64,000 nucleotides of DNA from Acidobacteriaceae bacterium (GCA_003151335.1 PLXE01000040.1:1-64000), one strand, 5' to 3'. Positions 30,718 to 40,255 are shown, numbered from the stretch's first letter. A program made the numbers and translations. The notes: generated by a model not told the origin, from the letters alone.

Positions 30718-32508
30718 CTACTTACCCGCCTTCTTGCGGGCGCGCTTCTCCATCTCCTCGCGCATCTCCCGGCCCAGGCCGGTGCGGTTCATGATGTACT
30801 GCTGGCCGATGGCGATGAAATTTCCCACCGTCCAGTACACGCTCAAGCCCGCCGGCAGGGAGTAGCTGAAGAAACCGATCATCAGCGGCATCATCAACGT
30901 CATCATCTGCTGCTGTTTCGGATCCATGCCGGCGTTGGGCGTCATCTTCTGCACCAAATAGGTCGTGATCACGATCAAGACCGGCAGGATGAATATCTTA
31001 TCCGGCGACGACAGATCGTGCAGCCAGAGAAAGGGCGCCTGCCGCAGTTCGATGCCGACTCCCAACATGGAGTAGAACGCGAACAGGAATGGCATCTGGA
31101 TAATCAGGGGCACACATCCGCCCGCCGGATTGGCGCCTTCGCGTTTGTACAACTCGCCGATCTCGGTGTTCATCTCTGAGCGCCGCGGATCGCGCAATGG
31201 ATACTTCTTGTACTTTTCCTGGATGGCCTTCATCTGGGGCTGAAGCTTTTGCATCTTCAGCGCCGACTTCATGCTGGTGATGCGCAACGGCAGCAGCACC
31301 AGGTTGATAATGACGGTCAGGATGATGATGCACACACCCCAATTGCTGGCCATGTGCTGGTGGGTCCAAAGCAGCCACAGGAACAGCGGGCGGGCGATCA
31401 GGCTGAAAAATCCGAAGTCCACCACATTGCGCAGATCGGGACCGTTCATTTGCCCGGGCGCAGTGTTGGAGCGTACCGACTCCAAAACGGGGAGGGCTTT
31501 GGGCCCCACGAACATCCGTTCGCGCGTGGTGCCGCTGACATCGCCTACGGCAGCGCCCAGCACGTCGTAGCGGTTCATGCTGTTGGGGTCTGGGTTCTTT
31601 GGATCTTTAGGTACGCTGATCGAATTGTGCAGCGTGACCATGGCTGCGGTGTCGGGATTGTCCGGCAGAAAAATGGCTGCGAAATACTGGTCCTGAGCGC
31701 CGGCCCAGTTAAAGGGTCCGCGCAAGGTGTTACCGCTGCTCACCTTCTTGGCGGCAAGCCGCTCCACCTTGTCGTTGGCCATGTACTCGACCTTGGCCGA
31801 AGCGTACGAAGGACCGGTACTCTGATCGCCGAAGGCCGCCGGCCACATGGGATACGCCTGTACCGGCTTGCCATTCTGGGTGACGACGGTTTCGACCGCG
31901 ATTACGTAGTCGTTGCCGAATTGGAGGGTCTTGTGGACCGTAATATCGCCTTGCGCGTACTCGTAGGTCAGCGTGCCGGGGACTGTGATGGAACCACTGG
32001 CGCTGCCCACGTAGAGCGCCGAATTGATCTGGTTCCGCAGGTTCTCGTCATACGCGTAAAGGCTGAGCGGAAGCCCGAACTTCACCGCCAGCGGGTTCAC
32101 CAGGTCAAGCGGATGTCCGTCCTCGTCCTTGTATTTCTTCAGCACCCACGACTTCGCCTGCGCGCCACGATTGGTAAAAACGATGCGCACAACGTCGTTC
32201 TCGACGACAGTTTCCACTTCACCGTTGGCAACCTTCGCAACTGCGGGGCCCTTCCCAGGGTTGGCGATGGCACGAGCACGCCCCTTGGAGACAGCCTCCG
32301 CCGGTGCGCTCGCGGTTTCGGACTGGGCCTCAGGCGCGGGCGCATTAGACTGCGAGGTTTGGACGGGATTCGTCTTTGGCTGCGGCTTGGACTTGTCTTT
32401 GAAGAGAAAAATCTGGCTGATGATGATCAGCGCAAAGGTAACGGCGAACACCATCAACATGCGGCGATCGCCGCCGGGTTCTTGCTGTGGATTTTTATAC
32501 TCGGCCAA
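30718..32508 (-). CDS. yidC: membrane protein insertase YidC
   Basis: Inserts proteins into the cytoplasmic membrane. The 596-residue protein has an N-terminal helix (RMLMVFAVTFALIIISQIFL), a long Pro/Ala-rich linker, a large periplasmic beta domain (about 100-330) and the conserved five-helix core with NWGVCIIILTVIINLVLLPL and GCVPLIIQMPFLFAFYSML. The charged C-terminal tail MREEMEKRARKKAGK can contact ribosomes. Gene order and overlaps (yidD upstream, jag downstream) are typical. Confidence 0.97.
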   Translation of the reverse strand: MAEYKNPQQEPGGDRRMLMVFAVTFALIIISQIFLFKDKSKPQPKTNPVQTSQSNAPAPEAQSETASAPAEAVSKGRARAIANPGKGPAVAKVANGEVETVVENDVVRIVFTNRGAQAKSWVLKKYKDEDGHPLDLVNPLAVKFGLPLSLYAYDENLRNQINSALYVGSASGSITVPGTLTYEYAQGDITVHKTLQFGNDYVIAVETVVTQNGKPVQAYPMWPAAFGDQSTGPSYASAKVEYMANDKVERLAAKKVSSGNTLRGPFNWAGAQDQYFAAIFLPDNPDTAAMVTLHNSISVPKDPKNPDPNSMNRYDVLGAAVGDVSGTTRERMFVGPKALPVLESVRSNTAPGQMNGPDLRNVVDFGFFSLIARPLFLWLLWTHQHMASNWGVCIIILTVIINLVLLPLRITSMKSALKMQKLQPQMKAIQEKYKKYPLRDPRRSEMNTEIGELYKREGANPAGGCVPLIIQMPFLFAFYSMLGVGIELRQAPFLWLHDLSSPDKIFILPVLIVITTYLVQKMTPNAGMDPKQQQMMTLMMPLMIGFFSYSLPAGLSVYWTVGNFIAIGQQYIMNRTGLGREMREEMEKRARKKAGK

Positions 32509-32510
32509 GT

Positions 32511-32792
32511 TTAAGTTCCGTTCAAGGGACGAGAATTTCCCGGCAAACTATCCGGGGCCCGAAGCCCTGTTTTCACGATCGCTGGCGGCACCGGATCCAA
32601 TCCGGCGCGCGCGAAGGGATGGCAGCGCAACAGCCGCGCGGCGGCCAGCCGGCCTCCGCGAACAACGCCGTGGCACTCGACGGCCTCAATCGCATATTGC
32701 GAGCAGGTGGGAACGAAGCGGCAGGCATGCGGCAGCATGGGCGAGATAACTCGCTGGTAGCACCGCAGCACGAATTGCACCAACTGCTTCAT
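32511..32792 (-). CDS. yidD: membrane protein insertion efficiency factor YidD
   Basis: A 93-residue YidD protein with the conserved core CYQRVISPMLPHACRFVPTC followed by SQYAIEAVECHG. The three cysteines of the family are present. The start codon overlaps the rnpA stop (ATGA), and yidC follows within a few bases, so translation is coupled. Confidence 0.95.
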   Translation of the reverse strand: MKQLVQFVLRCYQRVISPMLPHACRFVPTCSQYAIEAVECHGVVRGGRLAAARLLRCHPFARAGLDPVPPAIVKTGLRAPDSLPGNSRPLNGT

Positions 32793-33190
32793 TTCTGTTC
32801 CCCTGTCCGGGCGCGTTGTGCGGCCAGGCGCAGAGCGCGTGTCACTTCGCTTACCAATTCCGCGAAGCGCACGTTGGCAACGCTTTTCCGCGGATGAAAC
32901 ACTACGTCTATGGGGCCGTCACAGGCCTGGCCCGACAGCCGCACCGCCTCGCGCATCCGCCGCTTGATGCGGTTGCGCTCGACCGATCCTCCCAGCACTT
33001 TGCCCACCGTGAATCCTACACGAGGCGCGTTGCCCGTCCCAATCGCTTCCCGTCCGCCGCTGCGCCGCAGAAAGAAGACCGTCATGTTTCCCGTGAACTG
33101 CCGGCGGCCACTCTGGTACACCCGCTGAAAATCCGCGTGTTTCAGCAGATGCCTCGATTTGGGAAACTTGCTGCTGGCGGCGGAGGTCAC
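32789..33190 (-). CDS. rnpA: ribonuclease P protein component
   Basis: Protein subunit of RNase P, needed for tRNA 5' maturation. It has FPKSRHLLKHADFQRVYQSG, VGFTVGKVLGGSVERNRIKR (the RNR signature) and RMREAVRL. The start is GTG at 33190; the ATG two bases upstream is out of frame and followed at once by a stop. It follows rpmH, as usual. Confidence 0.95.
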   Translation of the reverse strand: MTSAASSKFPKSRHLLKHADFQRVYQSGRRQFTGNMTVFFLRRSGGREAIGTGNAPRVGFTVGKVLGGSVERNRIKRRMREAVRLSGQACDGPIDVVFHPRKSVANVRFAELVSEVTRALRLAAQRARTGEQK

Positions 33191-33309
33191 ATTAAGCGCT
33201 CGGCGCTGACCCGCCGGGTTTCTATCTCTAGCTGCGGCCGAGTCTTGCGACGACTCCCTGGTACTGCCTCTGGAAAGGTCGCGATAACGCAGATTTCGGG
33301 TCCTTTGGA

Positions 33310-33465
33310 TTAATCGCGGAAGCCCGGGCTCACGGAGACGCGCTTGCGCCCCTTGGCCCGACGGCGCGACAGCACCGCCCTGCCGCTGCTGGTCTTCATG
33401 CGAGAACGAAATCCGTGCGTCTTTGAGCGGTGACGACGGTTGGGTTGGAACGTGCGCTTGGGCAT
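33310..33465 (-). CDS. rpmH: 50S ribosomal protein L34
   Basis: A 51-residue gene with the canonical sequence start [20 protein letters not shown] and then [20 protein letters not shown]. It heads the rpmH-rnpA-yidD-yidC-jag operon. The short C-terminal extension VSVSPGFRD is slightly longer than usual. Confidence 0.97.
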   Translation of the reverse strand: MPKRTFQPNRRHRSKTHGFRSRMKTSSGRAVLSRRRAKGRKRVSVSPGFRD

Positions 33466-34006
33466 GCGAAAACTGCGCTCCTCACTAGCTAGAAATTGAA
33501 CAGAGCAAACTCAAAGTATAACGGCCAGCCCGCCCCGCTGGCAAACCCGGCGGGGCCTCCGGGGGCCGACGCAAGACCGCTACGTCTCAGGAATTTCCAC
33601 GCAAGGGCGCCCGAACGTGCTGCCGTGGACTGCCTCTTGGTGTGCTTCGCAGTGGCTCCAGCGCCAGCATTCCTGCACCTGCACCAGGCGCGCAGCACCT
33701 GCAAAAAAAAATTCGCCGCTAACTTTCCCCAAATCAATCACTCGCGAAAAAATGAAATTTCCAGCGCAAGAATTGTCTGGCGCTCAATTTTTTTCGTGCT
33801 AGTATCCCATACAGCCACAAGAAAAACTGACTGCACGAACGCAGGTGCCCGCCGTGGCGGGCTGCTGATCGCCGCAACCGTTAGGGTTTGCAACTTGAAA
33901 ATTTTCAGTTGAGAAGTGTTCGCCAGTCTGTGGCCCTGTACTCGGTTCGTTTCCCTCTAACATCGGTTTTGCTAAAGAGGCAGCAACTGCCTCTGGATTA
34001 CTTTTT
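33466..34006. other. 541-base rpmH-dnaA divergent region (possible origin region)
   Basis: Divergent promoters of rpmH and dnaA must be here. The half near dnaA (33700-33830) is AT-rich, with an A-run at 33702-33711, GAAAAAATGAAATTT and CAATTTTTTTCG. A TAGTAT at about 33801 may be a -10 box for dnaA. I find no convincing DnaA boxes (TTATCCACA), so the assignment as origin rests on gene order only. Confidence 0.4.
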
Positions 34007-35398
34007 ATGTCTTCCTTTGGTGCAGCGTCCGCTAATCCGTGGGTGCGCGTCCTCGACGCGCTGGAAAAAAAGGTCAACCGAACCTCCTACGAGACCTGGC
34101 TCAAGCCTACCCGCTACGATCATGCGCAGGGCGCGGTGTTGTTCGTGCGGGTGCCCAATCCCGAGTTCTGCCACATCGGCGAGCGTTACGGCGATTTAAT
34201 CAGCGAGGCGATGGAAAACCTCGGCCTCGAGTATCTGGACGTCGAGTTCGTCACCGAAGAGGAACCGCAGAAGAAGGCCAAAGTCATTGCGGCGGAGCGA
34301 GTACACAACGAATCTCCTCTGTCTTTGGAGAAACCCGCGGCTAGTCCCGCCCAGCAACAACGGTTCGATTGGGATGGCGCCGCTCAACTCAATCCCAAGT
34401 ACACTTTCGACGATTTCGTCACCGGTGCCGGCAATCAATTTGCCCACGCTGCGGCACGCGCCGTCGGCGAGCGTCCCTCCAAGGCTTACAATCCGCTCTT
34501 CCTCTACGGCGGCGTCGGCATGGGCAAGACCCACCTGATGCAGGCGATCGGGCACGAGATCAAGAAGCGCCAACCCGAAAAGTCCATCTGCTATGTGTCC
34601 AGCGAGCGCTTTACCAACGATATGATCAACGCGCTGCGCTACAGCAAGATGACTGGCTTCCGCGATAAATATCGCAACATGGATGTTCTGCTGGTGGATG
34701 ATATCCAGTTCCTGGTCAACAAAGAGCGCACCCAGGAGGAGTTCTTCCACACCTTCAACGCCTTGCACGAAGGCATGCGCCAGATTGTGATCGCCAGTGA
34801 CCGGCCTCCCAAAGAACTGGCGGAGATTGAAGACCGGTTGCGCAGCCGCTTTGAATGGGGACTGATTGCGGACATCCAGCCGCCCGACCTGGAAACCAAG
34901 GTGGCCATTCTACAAAAGAAAGCCGAGACCGATCAGGTAATGCTGCCGACGGAAGTGGCCCTGTTCATTGCGTCGAACATTCGCAGCAATGTGCGTGAGT
35001 TGGAGGGGGCGCTGATTCGCGTCCTGGCGTACTCGTCTCTCACTGGCGGCGAGATCAACTTGCAGACCACGCAGGAGGTCCTGAAGAACCTGATCGACTC
35101 GCAGGTCCGTAAGATCTCCATCGAATCGATCCAGAAAGCGGTGTCGGAGCAGTTCGGCCTGCGTGTAGCGGAGATTAAGGCGAAGAACAACTCGCGGGTC
35201 ATCGTGTTCCCCCGCCAGATCGCCATGTATATGGCCAAGCACCTCACCGATGCCTCGTTGCCTGAAATCGGGCGGCAATTTGGCGGCAAGCACCACACCA
35301 CAGTTCTGCATTCGGTCGACAAGATCGAACAGCAACGCAAAACCGACAAGGATTTAAACAGGGTGCTCAATAAACTCATCGAGACTTTGGGTGCTTGA
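34007..35398 (+). CDS. dnaA: chromosomal replication initiator protein DnaA
   Basis: Binds DnaA boxes and opens the origin. Domain I (about 1-85), a variable linker, the AAA+ domain with FLYGGVGMGKTHLMQAIGHE and VLLVDDIQFL, and domain IV with the DNA-binding helix GGKHHTTVLHSVDKIE are all complete in 463 residues. dnaN follows at once; rpmH is divergent upstream. Confidence 0.97.
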   Translation: MSSFGAASANPWVRVLDALEKKVNRTSYETWLKPTRYDHAQGAVLFVRVPNPEFCHIGERYGDLISEAMENLGLEYLDVEFVTEEEPQKKAKVIAAERVHNESPLSLEKPAASPAQQQRFDWDGAAQLNPKYTFDDFVTGAGNQFAHAAARAVGERPSKAYNPLFLYGGVGMGKTHLMQAIGHEIKKRQPEKSICYVSSERFTNDMINALRYSKMTGFRDKYRNMDVLLVDDIQFLVNKERTQEEFFHTFNALHEGMRQIVIASDRPPKELAEIEDRLRSRFEWGLIADIQPPDLETKVAILQKKAETDQVMLPTEVALFIASNIRSNVRELEGALIRVLAYSSLTGGEINLQTTQEVLKNLIDSQVRKISIESIQKAVSEQFGLRVAEIKAKNNSRVIVFPRQIAMYMAKHLTDASLPEIGRQFGGKHHTTVLHSVDKIEQQRKTDKDLNRVLNKLIETLGA

Positions 35399-35421
35399 AC
35401 CGCGCATTCAGCGCGGTTTTT
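35398..35421 (+). terminator. intrinsic terminator of dnaA
   Basis: A perfect 8-bp stem, AACCGCGC (35398-35405) and GCGCGGTT (35411-35418), with a five-base loop and a T-run (TTTTT, 35417-35421). The stem begins at the last base of the dnaA stop codon. If efficient, dnaN needs its own promoter downstream. Confidence 0.8.
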
Positions 35422-35747
35422 CACTTTGCGCGACCGTTTTTCTCCGGCCCTACCTGTGGATCGATTGTGAATTCGGTGAACTACACGGATGGAACTTTAA
35501 GTTCATTTCGGTTCGGCACAGGATCCCGCAAGCCAAGCGGGGTCATTTGTACAGCAGCAAGCATCCCCGGCTCGCGTCCGATGCGATTTCTTCCAAAATT
35601 TCCACTTTTCCGGGGTATCTACTGTTACTACTGGTTTTATATGTTTTTTATTTGGTATAAGGAGTAACAGTAATACAGGGTCAGGCACGGGGCCTGCCGA
35701 GGTGCAAACGTATGGCTGCCGAAACCGGAGTCGTTCAAGGTACAGCG
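35422..35747. other. dnaA-dnaN intergenic region with AT-rich inverted repeat
   Basis: Contains one partial DnaA-box match (TGTGGAT at about 35455) and an AT-rich tract (35630-35660, with TTATATGTTTTTTATTTGG). That tract is flanked by a perfect 10-bp inverted repeat, TACTGTTACT (35620-35629) and AGTAACAGTA (35663-35672). A TATAAG within the tract could be a -10 box for dnaN. It may be an operator, promoter or duplex-unwinding element. Confidence 0.45.
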
Positions 35748-36866
35748 ATGGAAATCAGTGTCAGCAAGTTCGAACTGCTTAAGGAACTGACTGCCACCCA
35801 GGGAGTGGTCGAACGCAAGACCACGATTCCCATCCTCTCCAATTTCTTATTTGAGGCTGCGAATGACCGGTTGAACATCACTGCTACTGATCTCGACCTC
35901 AGCCTGCGCACCTCCTGTTCGGCCAAGGTGAAGCGCGAGGGTGCTTGTACCATTCCCGCCCGCAAACTTTACGACTACGTCAAACTGCTGCCCGATGGCG
36001 ACATCTCCATCAAGTTGCTAGAGAACCACTGGGTGAACATTCGATGCGGCCGTTCCAACACCAAGATGGTTGGCATGGCGCGGTCGAACTTCCCGGGATT
36101 GCCGACCTTCCCGGCCACGGGAAGCGTGAAGATTCCCGCGCAGACGCTGCGCAGCATGATTGGCCGGACCATCTTCGCCATTTCCAGCGAAGAATCGCGT
36201 TACACCCTGAATGGCGGGCTCATGGTGCTGAAGGCGGAATCCATAACCATGGTGGCCACCGACGGGCATCGTCTCGCCCATATCGAAAAGCAGGGCGAGC
36301 ACTTCGATGTCAGCGGCGAGAACAAGACGCTCATCCCCAAGAAAGCGATGAGCGAGATTTACTCGCTATTGCAGAACAGCGATGCGACCGAAATCGAGTT
36401 CGCCAAAGATGAGTCGACGCTCTTCTTCCGCATTGGCGAACGGCTGCTGACCTCGCGCCAATTGACCGGACAATTCCCCAATTACGAAGCCGTGCTGCCG
36501 CGTGAGACCACCAAATCGGTTACGGTCCATGGCGCCGATCTGAACACCGCCATTCAGCGCGTGGCCCAGTTCGCCGACGAGCGCTCGCGCGCCATTCGCA
36601 TGAAGTTGGACAAGAATGAACTCAAGATTTCGTCATCGTCCACCGATGCCGGCGAGTCGGAAGACTCCATCGAGACCGCGTACACCGCCGATGCGATGAC
36701 CATTGGCTTCAACTCCGAGTACCTGCTCGATTTCCTGAAGGCCTCCAATGGCGGCGAGGTCCGCCTGGAGTTCAAGGACGCGCAGTCGGCCGGCCAGATG
36801 CGTCCTGACGACGCGAACGACGACGGGTTTAAGTACCGCTACGTGGTCATGCCGATGAGAATCTGA
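35748..36866 (+). CDS. dnaN: DNA polymerase III sliding clamp (beta subunit)
   Basis: Ring-shaped processivity factor. It begins MEISVSKFELLKELTATQGV and keeps the three-domain clamp fold (372 residues) with VERKTTIPILSNFL, and VATDGHRLAHIE in domain II. It ends RYVVMPMRI, the family's usual C-terminus (MPMRL). I prefer ATG 35748 because it matches the family N-terminus; ATG 35712 would add 12 non-conserved residues and also has a ribosome-binding site. Confidence 0.95.
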   Translation: MEISVSKFELLKELTATQGVVERKTTIPILSNFLFEAANDRLNITATDLDLSLRTSCSAKVKREGACTIPARKLYDYVKLLPDGDISIKLLENHWVNIRCGRSNTKMVGMARSNFPGLPTFPATGSVKIPAQTLRSMIGRTIFAISSEESRYTLNGGLMVLKAESITMVATDGHRLAHIEKQGEHFDVSGENKTLIPKKAMSEIYSLLQNSDATEIEFAKDESTLFFRIGERLLTSRQLTGQFPNYEAVLPRETTKSVTVHGADLNTAIQRVAQFADERSRAIRMKLDKNELKISSSSTDAGESEDSIETAYTADAMTIGFNSEYLLDFLKASNGGEVRLEFKDAQSAGQMRPDDANDDGFKYRYVVMPMRI

Positions 36867-36927
36867 GGGCAGCTTGACCATGGTGGTGTTTGTTTGGTTC
36901 GGATCGGAGTAGAGGAGGAAGATCAAA

Positions 36928-37119
36928 GTGGTGGTGCACGAGGCGGAAGGGGGTGGCTATTGGGCAGAGGTGCCCGCGCTACCGGGCTGTGCCACCCAAG
37001 GTGAAACCTTCGAGGAATTACTCACCAACCTTCACGAAGCCATTGAGGGATGTCTGTCTGTCGATGTCGCGAGAGCCGAGTCGCACCCGAAAGACCGTGT
37101 GCTTGAAATCGCGGTATGA
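36928..37119 (+). CDS. hicB: HicB-family antitoxin
   Basis: A 63-residue protein with the HicB partial RNase H-like fold: VVHEAEGGGYWAEVPALPGC, then TQGETFEELLTNLHEAIEG. The start is GTG at 36928 with AGGAGG nine bases upstream. It overlaps the following hicA remnant by ATGA. It lacks a C-terminal DNA-binding domain, as short HicB proteins do. Since the toxin gene is damaged, it may be free-standing. Confidence 0.85.
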   Translation: MVVHEAEGGGYWAEVPALPGCATQGETFEELLTNLHEAIEGCLSVDVARAESHPKDRVLEIAV

Positions 37120-37265
37120 GGGCGTTTTCAGGGAAGGAATTGATTCGAATTCTCGAGCGCCATGGCTGGGTTCTTCTTCGCATCCAGGGCAATCGTCCCT
37201 TAAAGGTTGGACTACTGCAGCATCTACTCAAAACCGCGGGCGTTTCGGAGCAAGACCTCATCTAA
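37116..37265 (+). pseudogene. hicA: HicA toxin with internal deletion of the catalytic segment
   Basis: The 49-residue frame begins MRAFSGKELIRILERHGW then VLLRIQG, as HicA does, and then jumps to NRPLKVGLLQHLLKTAGVSEQ, the HicA C-terminus. The usual middle part, GSHHxxY...VPVHG with the catalytic histidine, is missing, an in-frame loss of about 20 codons at 37190. The remaining protein has the start and end strands but no active site. It starts inside the hicB stop (ATGA). An mRNA interferase function is not expected. Confidence 0.8.
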
Positions 37266-37271
37266 CACTTC

Positions 37272-38921
37272 CTACGCTAGGTCCTCGATCTTTAACCCCG
37301 CCGCCTCGCCCTTCCATTGCTTACGGAACTGCTCTTCCACAAATCCGGCGTCGTAGTTGCGGTCCTGCGCCTTCAGCGCCTGCTGCAATCCGAAAAGCGA
37401 GCGCGGGTTCCTAGGATTGCGATCAAGGTCCTCGCGGAAGACCTTCTCCGCGCCGGCAGCGTCTCCATTCATCAGCAGCGCCGCGCCCAGTGACTCGCGC
37501 ACCGGAAAAAACCAGTCGGGAGGCTCGCCATATTTCAGCGAATCCTGAATGACGATCGCCTCGCGCAACCGGCTGACCGCGGTAGTGTTGTCCTTCTTGG
37601 CCATCGCGATCTTGGCGCCCAGAACATCCTCCGCGATCTTCATGATGTCCTTGGCCTTGTTATCGATGGGCATGGCGAAGATTACGTCTGGGGGAGTGTT
37701 CTGCTCAGCGGCGGCAACACTCTTGTATTCGGCTTCGGCTTCGCTGATCTTGCCGGTTCCCGCCAGCGCCATTCCCCGGCCAAACTGCCAGAAGACCGTG
37801 GCCGTCTTCATGGCGGGATCGGGTTGCGGCATGGCCAGGATCTCATTCCACTTGTGGAAGCGGAGGTTCACCGCCATCGGGATGGTCATGAAACCCTCGA
37901 GCGGAGGCATCTCCTTCACATGCGGGCCGACATTGGCCACCAACAAGTCCGCGTTCTTCACCGCCTCGGCATAGTCGCCGTTCATGCTGGCGCACATGGC
38001 GATGAAGTGCAGATTGTGGCTGTAGTACATCATCGGGTAGATGCCTTGCGCTCCGCTGGCCGCAATATAAGCGCGGTCAACGGCGGCGGCTTCCTCGTTG
38101 GTTTTAACCGCCGCTGCGTAGTCGCCGGTGCGGATATAAATATGCGCCGGCATGTGCACGATGTGCCCCGCGGCGGGCGCCAGCGAAGCCAACCGGTCGG
38201 CGCCAGCCAGCGCTCGTTCCGGCGACGGCGAAGCCTCGACCGCGTGGATGTAGTAGTGGACCGCGCCCAGGTGATCGGGATCGCGGCGGATCACCGATTC
38301 CAGGGTCGCCACGATCTCGTCCGTCCCGGCTTCGGGTGTGCCGTCGGGATGCCATAGGCCCCAGGGATGTAGGTTCATACCCGACTCGGCAAACAGCGTG
38401 GCCGCATCCAGATCATCCGGGTATTTCTTCGAAACCTCCCGCATCGCATCGTGATAGGCCTCAGCGGCCTGCCGGCGGTCCGCCTTGGGATCGGCTGGGA
38501 AACGCTTTGCCATGGCCATGATGTAGGCCTGTTCGCTGGGAGAAGCATTTCCGGAGAGATCGCCCGCCTTCTGGATAGCCACATGCGCCTGCTGGAACCG
38601 GTCGTCGTCTGCCGGATCGTTGTAGTTTGGCCCGACCGCTTCAGCAATGCCCCAGTACGCCATGGCGAGCTTGGGATCGAGTTCAGCCGCACGCTGGAAG
38701 GAACGCGCTGCTTCGTCATGATTGAAGGCGTAGATCAGCCGCAACCCCTGATCGAAAAATTCTTGTGCCTGGGGATTGCTGGTCGTGACCGGATGGTGCA
38801 GGGTTCCCAGCCCTGACATCAACGTCGCTGGCTTCGCCTGGCTATGGGCAGGATGGTTTTGGGAGATGGCCGGAACGCAGAACAACAAACATACAAGCAG
38901 GGCTGGGATCCGATGCTGCAT
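37272..38921 (-). CDS. secreted TPR-repeat protein
   Basis: A 549-residue protein with a signal peptide (RIPALLVCLLFCVPAISQ) and tetratricopeptide-like helices through its length, such as QEFFDQGLRLIYAFNHDEAA, ARSFQRAAELDPKLAMAYWG, and SEAEAEYKSVAAAEQ later on. Several H/Y-rich conserved segments (HYYIHAVEASPSPERAL, HIVHMPAHIYIRTGDYAAAV) are typical of a family widespread in Acidobacteria and Planctomycetes. The role is unknown; TPR proteins usually mediate protein contacts. It is convergent with hicBA. Confidence 0.8.
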   Translation of the reverse strand: MQHRIPALLVCLLFCVPAISQNHPAHSQAKPATLMSGLGTLHHPVTTSNPQAQEFFDQGLRLIYAFNHDEAARSFQRAAELDPKLAMAYWGIAEAVGPNYNDPADDDRFQQAHVAIQKAGDLSGNASPSEQAYIMAMAKRFPADPKADRRQAAEAYHDAMREVSKKYPDDLDAATLFAESGMNLHPWGLWHPDGTPEAGTDEIVATLESVIRRDPDHLGAVHYYIHAVEASPSPERALAGADRLASLAPAAGHIVHMPAHIYIRTGDYAAAVKTNEEAAAVDRAYIAASGAQGIYPMMYYSHNLHFIAMCASMNGDYAEAVKNADLLVANVGPHVKEMPPLEGFMTIPMAVNLRFHKWNEILAMPQPDPAMKTATVFWQFGRGMALAGTGKISEAEAEYKSVAAAEQNTPPDVIFAMPIDNKAKDIMKIAEDVLGAKIAMAKKDNTTAVSRLREAIVIQDSLKYGEPPDWFFPVRESLGAALLMNGDAAGAEKVFREDLDRNPRNPRSLFGLQQALKAQDRNYDAGFVEEQFRKQWKGEAAGLKIEDLA

Positions 38922-39050
38922 AGGTAGAATCCTCCTTCGGTTGCGACAGCAGGGATGGATGCGGACGTGCCTGCACCCCGAGAGAATTGCCGTAGTTTAG
39001 TCAAAAAACCGGGCAACAGGCAATGCAATAACGCTGGAAGCTAGGCTGGT

Positions 39051-40154
39051 TTATTCATACGCCAGCGCATCAATGGGGTCCTTCCGCGCGGCCTTCATCG
39101 CGGGATAAAATGCGCCCAGCAGCGAGCCGATGAGCGCAATGATCGCAGCCTTCACCAGCCAGGCATAGGTGATGAGCACGGGGAGTGTCTGGAACCGTGC
39201 CCGCAAGCCCACCCTCGCGCCGTAGCTGATGGCGATCCCCAGAATGACTCCGCCAATCGCGATCAGCAGGGTTTCCCGCAGCACCACGTTCACGATATAG
39301 AGCTTGCCGGCGCCCAGCGATTTCAGGATGCCGATCTCGCGCGTGCGCTCCATCACCGCGGCGTACATGGCCTGGAAGATGACGATGAAGCCGATGATCA
39401 TGGCAATGCCAATGACGACATCGATCACGGTGGTAAGGCCCGGAATGCTAGCCGATGTCATGAGGCTGAGATATTCCTTCAGCGAGTGCACGCCGTACTG
39501 CTGCATGCCCGGGATATTCTTGATCGCGCGGACAACCTCGTCGGCATTATTGGGATCGTCGAGCTTGACGTAGAAGATGGAGGCCTTGCCCAGCGCGCCG
39601 ATCAGGTCCTGCAGGGTCGCGAGGGGGACGAACTTGCGCGCGCCCTTGCCGTGCTCGACGATGCCGCAGATGCGGAACTGGTGATTGAGCGTCTCAACCA
39701 CGTCGCCCACCTTGCGGTGTTTGGACCCGGCTTCGAGATCGTCAATGATCATGTCGTACGACCCCTGGAATGGCCCCCCCGAAAGATAGTGAAAGCCTCC
39801 ACTCACCGCGTCGAACGATTGCGGGTCAATGCCGTCGAGGACCTCCACATTGCCGGAAGTCGTGAGTTGGGTCACAACGGGCGCCACCGCCACCACATGT
39901 GGCAGCTTGCGCAGCTTGTCGGCGACTTTCACCGAGACTGGCGCGCCGCTCACGCCCATCAGCAGCGATGAACCCGGCGGCTGCACCATGATGTCGGCGC
40001 CAATGCCGGCCTGACGGGTCTTGCTGTCGTTCAGCATCCCGAGCATGATGCCAACGATCAGGAGAATGAGTGTGACCTCGACCGCCACCGCGACCACGCT
40101 GATGATGGTGCGAAACGGGCGGTGTACCAGGTTGGCAAGGATCATCCGGTTCAT
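39051..40154 (-). CDS. MacB-like ABC transporter permease (FtsX family)
   Basis: A 367-residue permease with an N-terminal helix (FRTIISVVAVAVEVTLILLI), a periplasmic domain (about 50-235) and three C-terminal helices. It shows the FtsX/MacB motif MERTREIGILKSLGAGKLYI and the ending AARKDPIDALAYE. No ATPase gene is adjacent. It is a second, diverged member of the class seen at 10390-11652. Substrate unknown. Confidence 0.9.
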   Translation of the reverse strand: MNRMILANLVHRPFRTIISVVAVAVEVTLILLIVGIMLGMLNDSKTRQAGIGADIMVQPPGSSLLMGVSGAPVSVKVADKLRKLPHVVAVAPVVTQLTTSGNVEVLDGIDPQSFDAVSGGFHYLSGGPFQGSYDMIIDDLEAGSKHRKVGDVVETLNHQFRICGIVEHGKGARKFVPLATLQDLIGALGKASIFYVKLDDPNNADEVVRAIKNIPGMQQYGVHSLKEYLSLMTSASIPGLTTVIDVVIGIAMIIGFIVIFQAMYAAVMERTREIGILKSLGAGKLYIVNVVLRETLLIAIGGVILGIAISYGARVGLRARFQTLPVLITYAWLVKAAIIALIGSLLGAFYPAMKAARKDPIDALAYE

Positions 40155-40255
40155 GGTTGAAGCACGATTGTATAGGATGCGGAGGGACGCGGGCGATGGT
40201 GTATGAGGGTGGAAAGCAGTGGGCCAATTCAGCCGTCAGCAATCAGTCACCGCAG

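Noticed and set aside
33466-34006. Cluster of DnaA boxes marking oriC
   Set aside because: I could not find more than weak partial matches to TTATCCACA here or between dnaA and dnaN; the origin is placed only by gene order.
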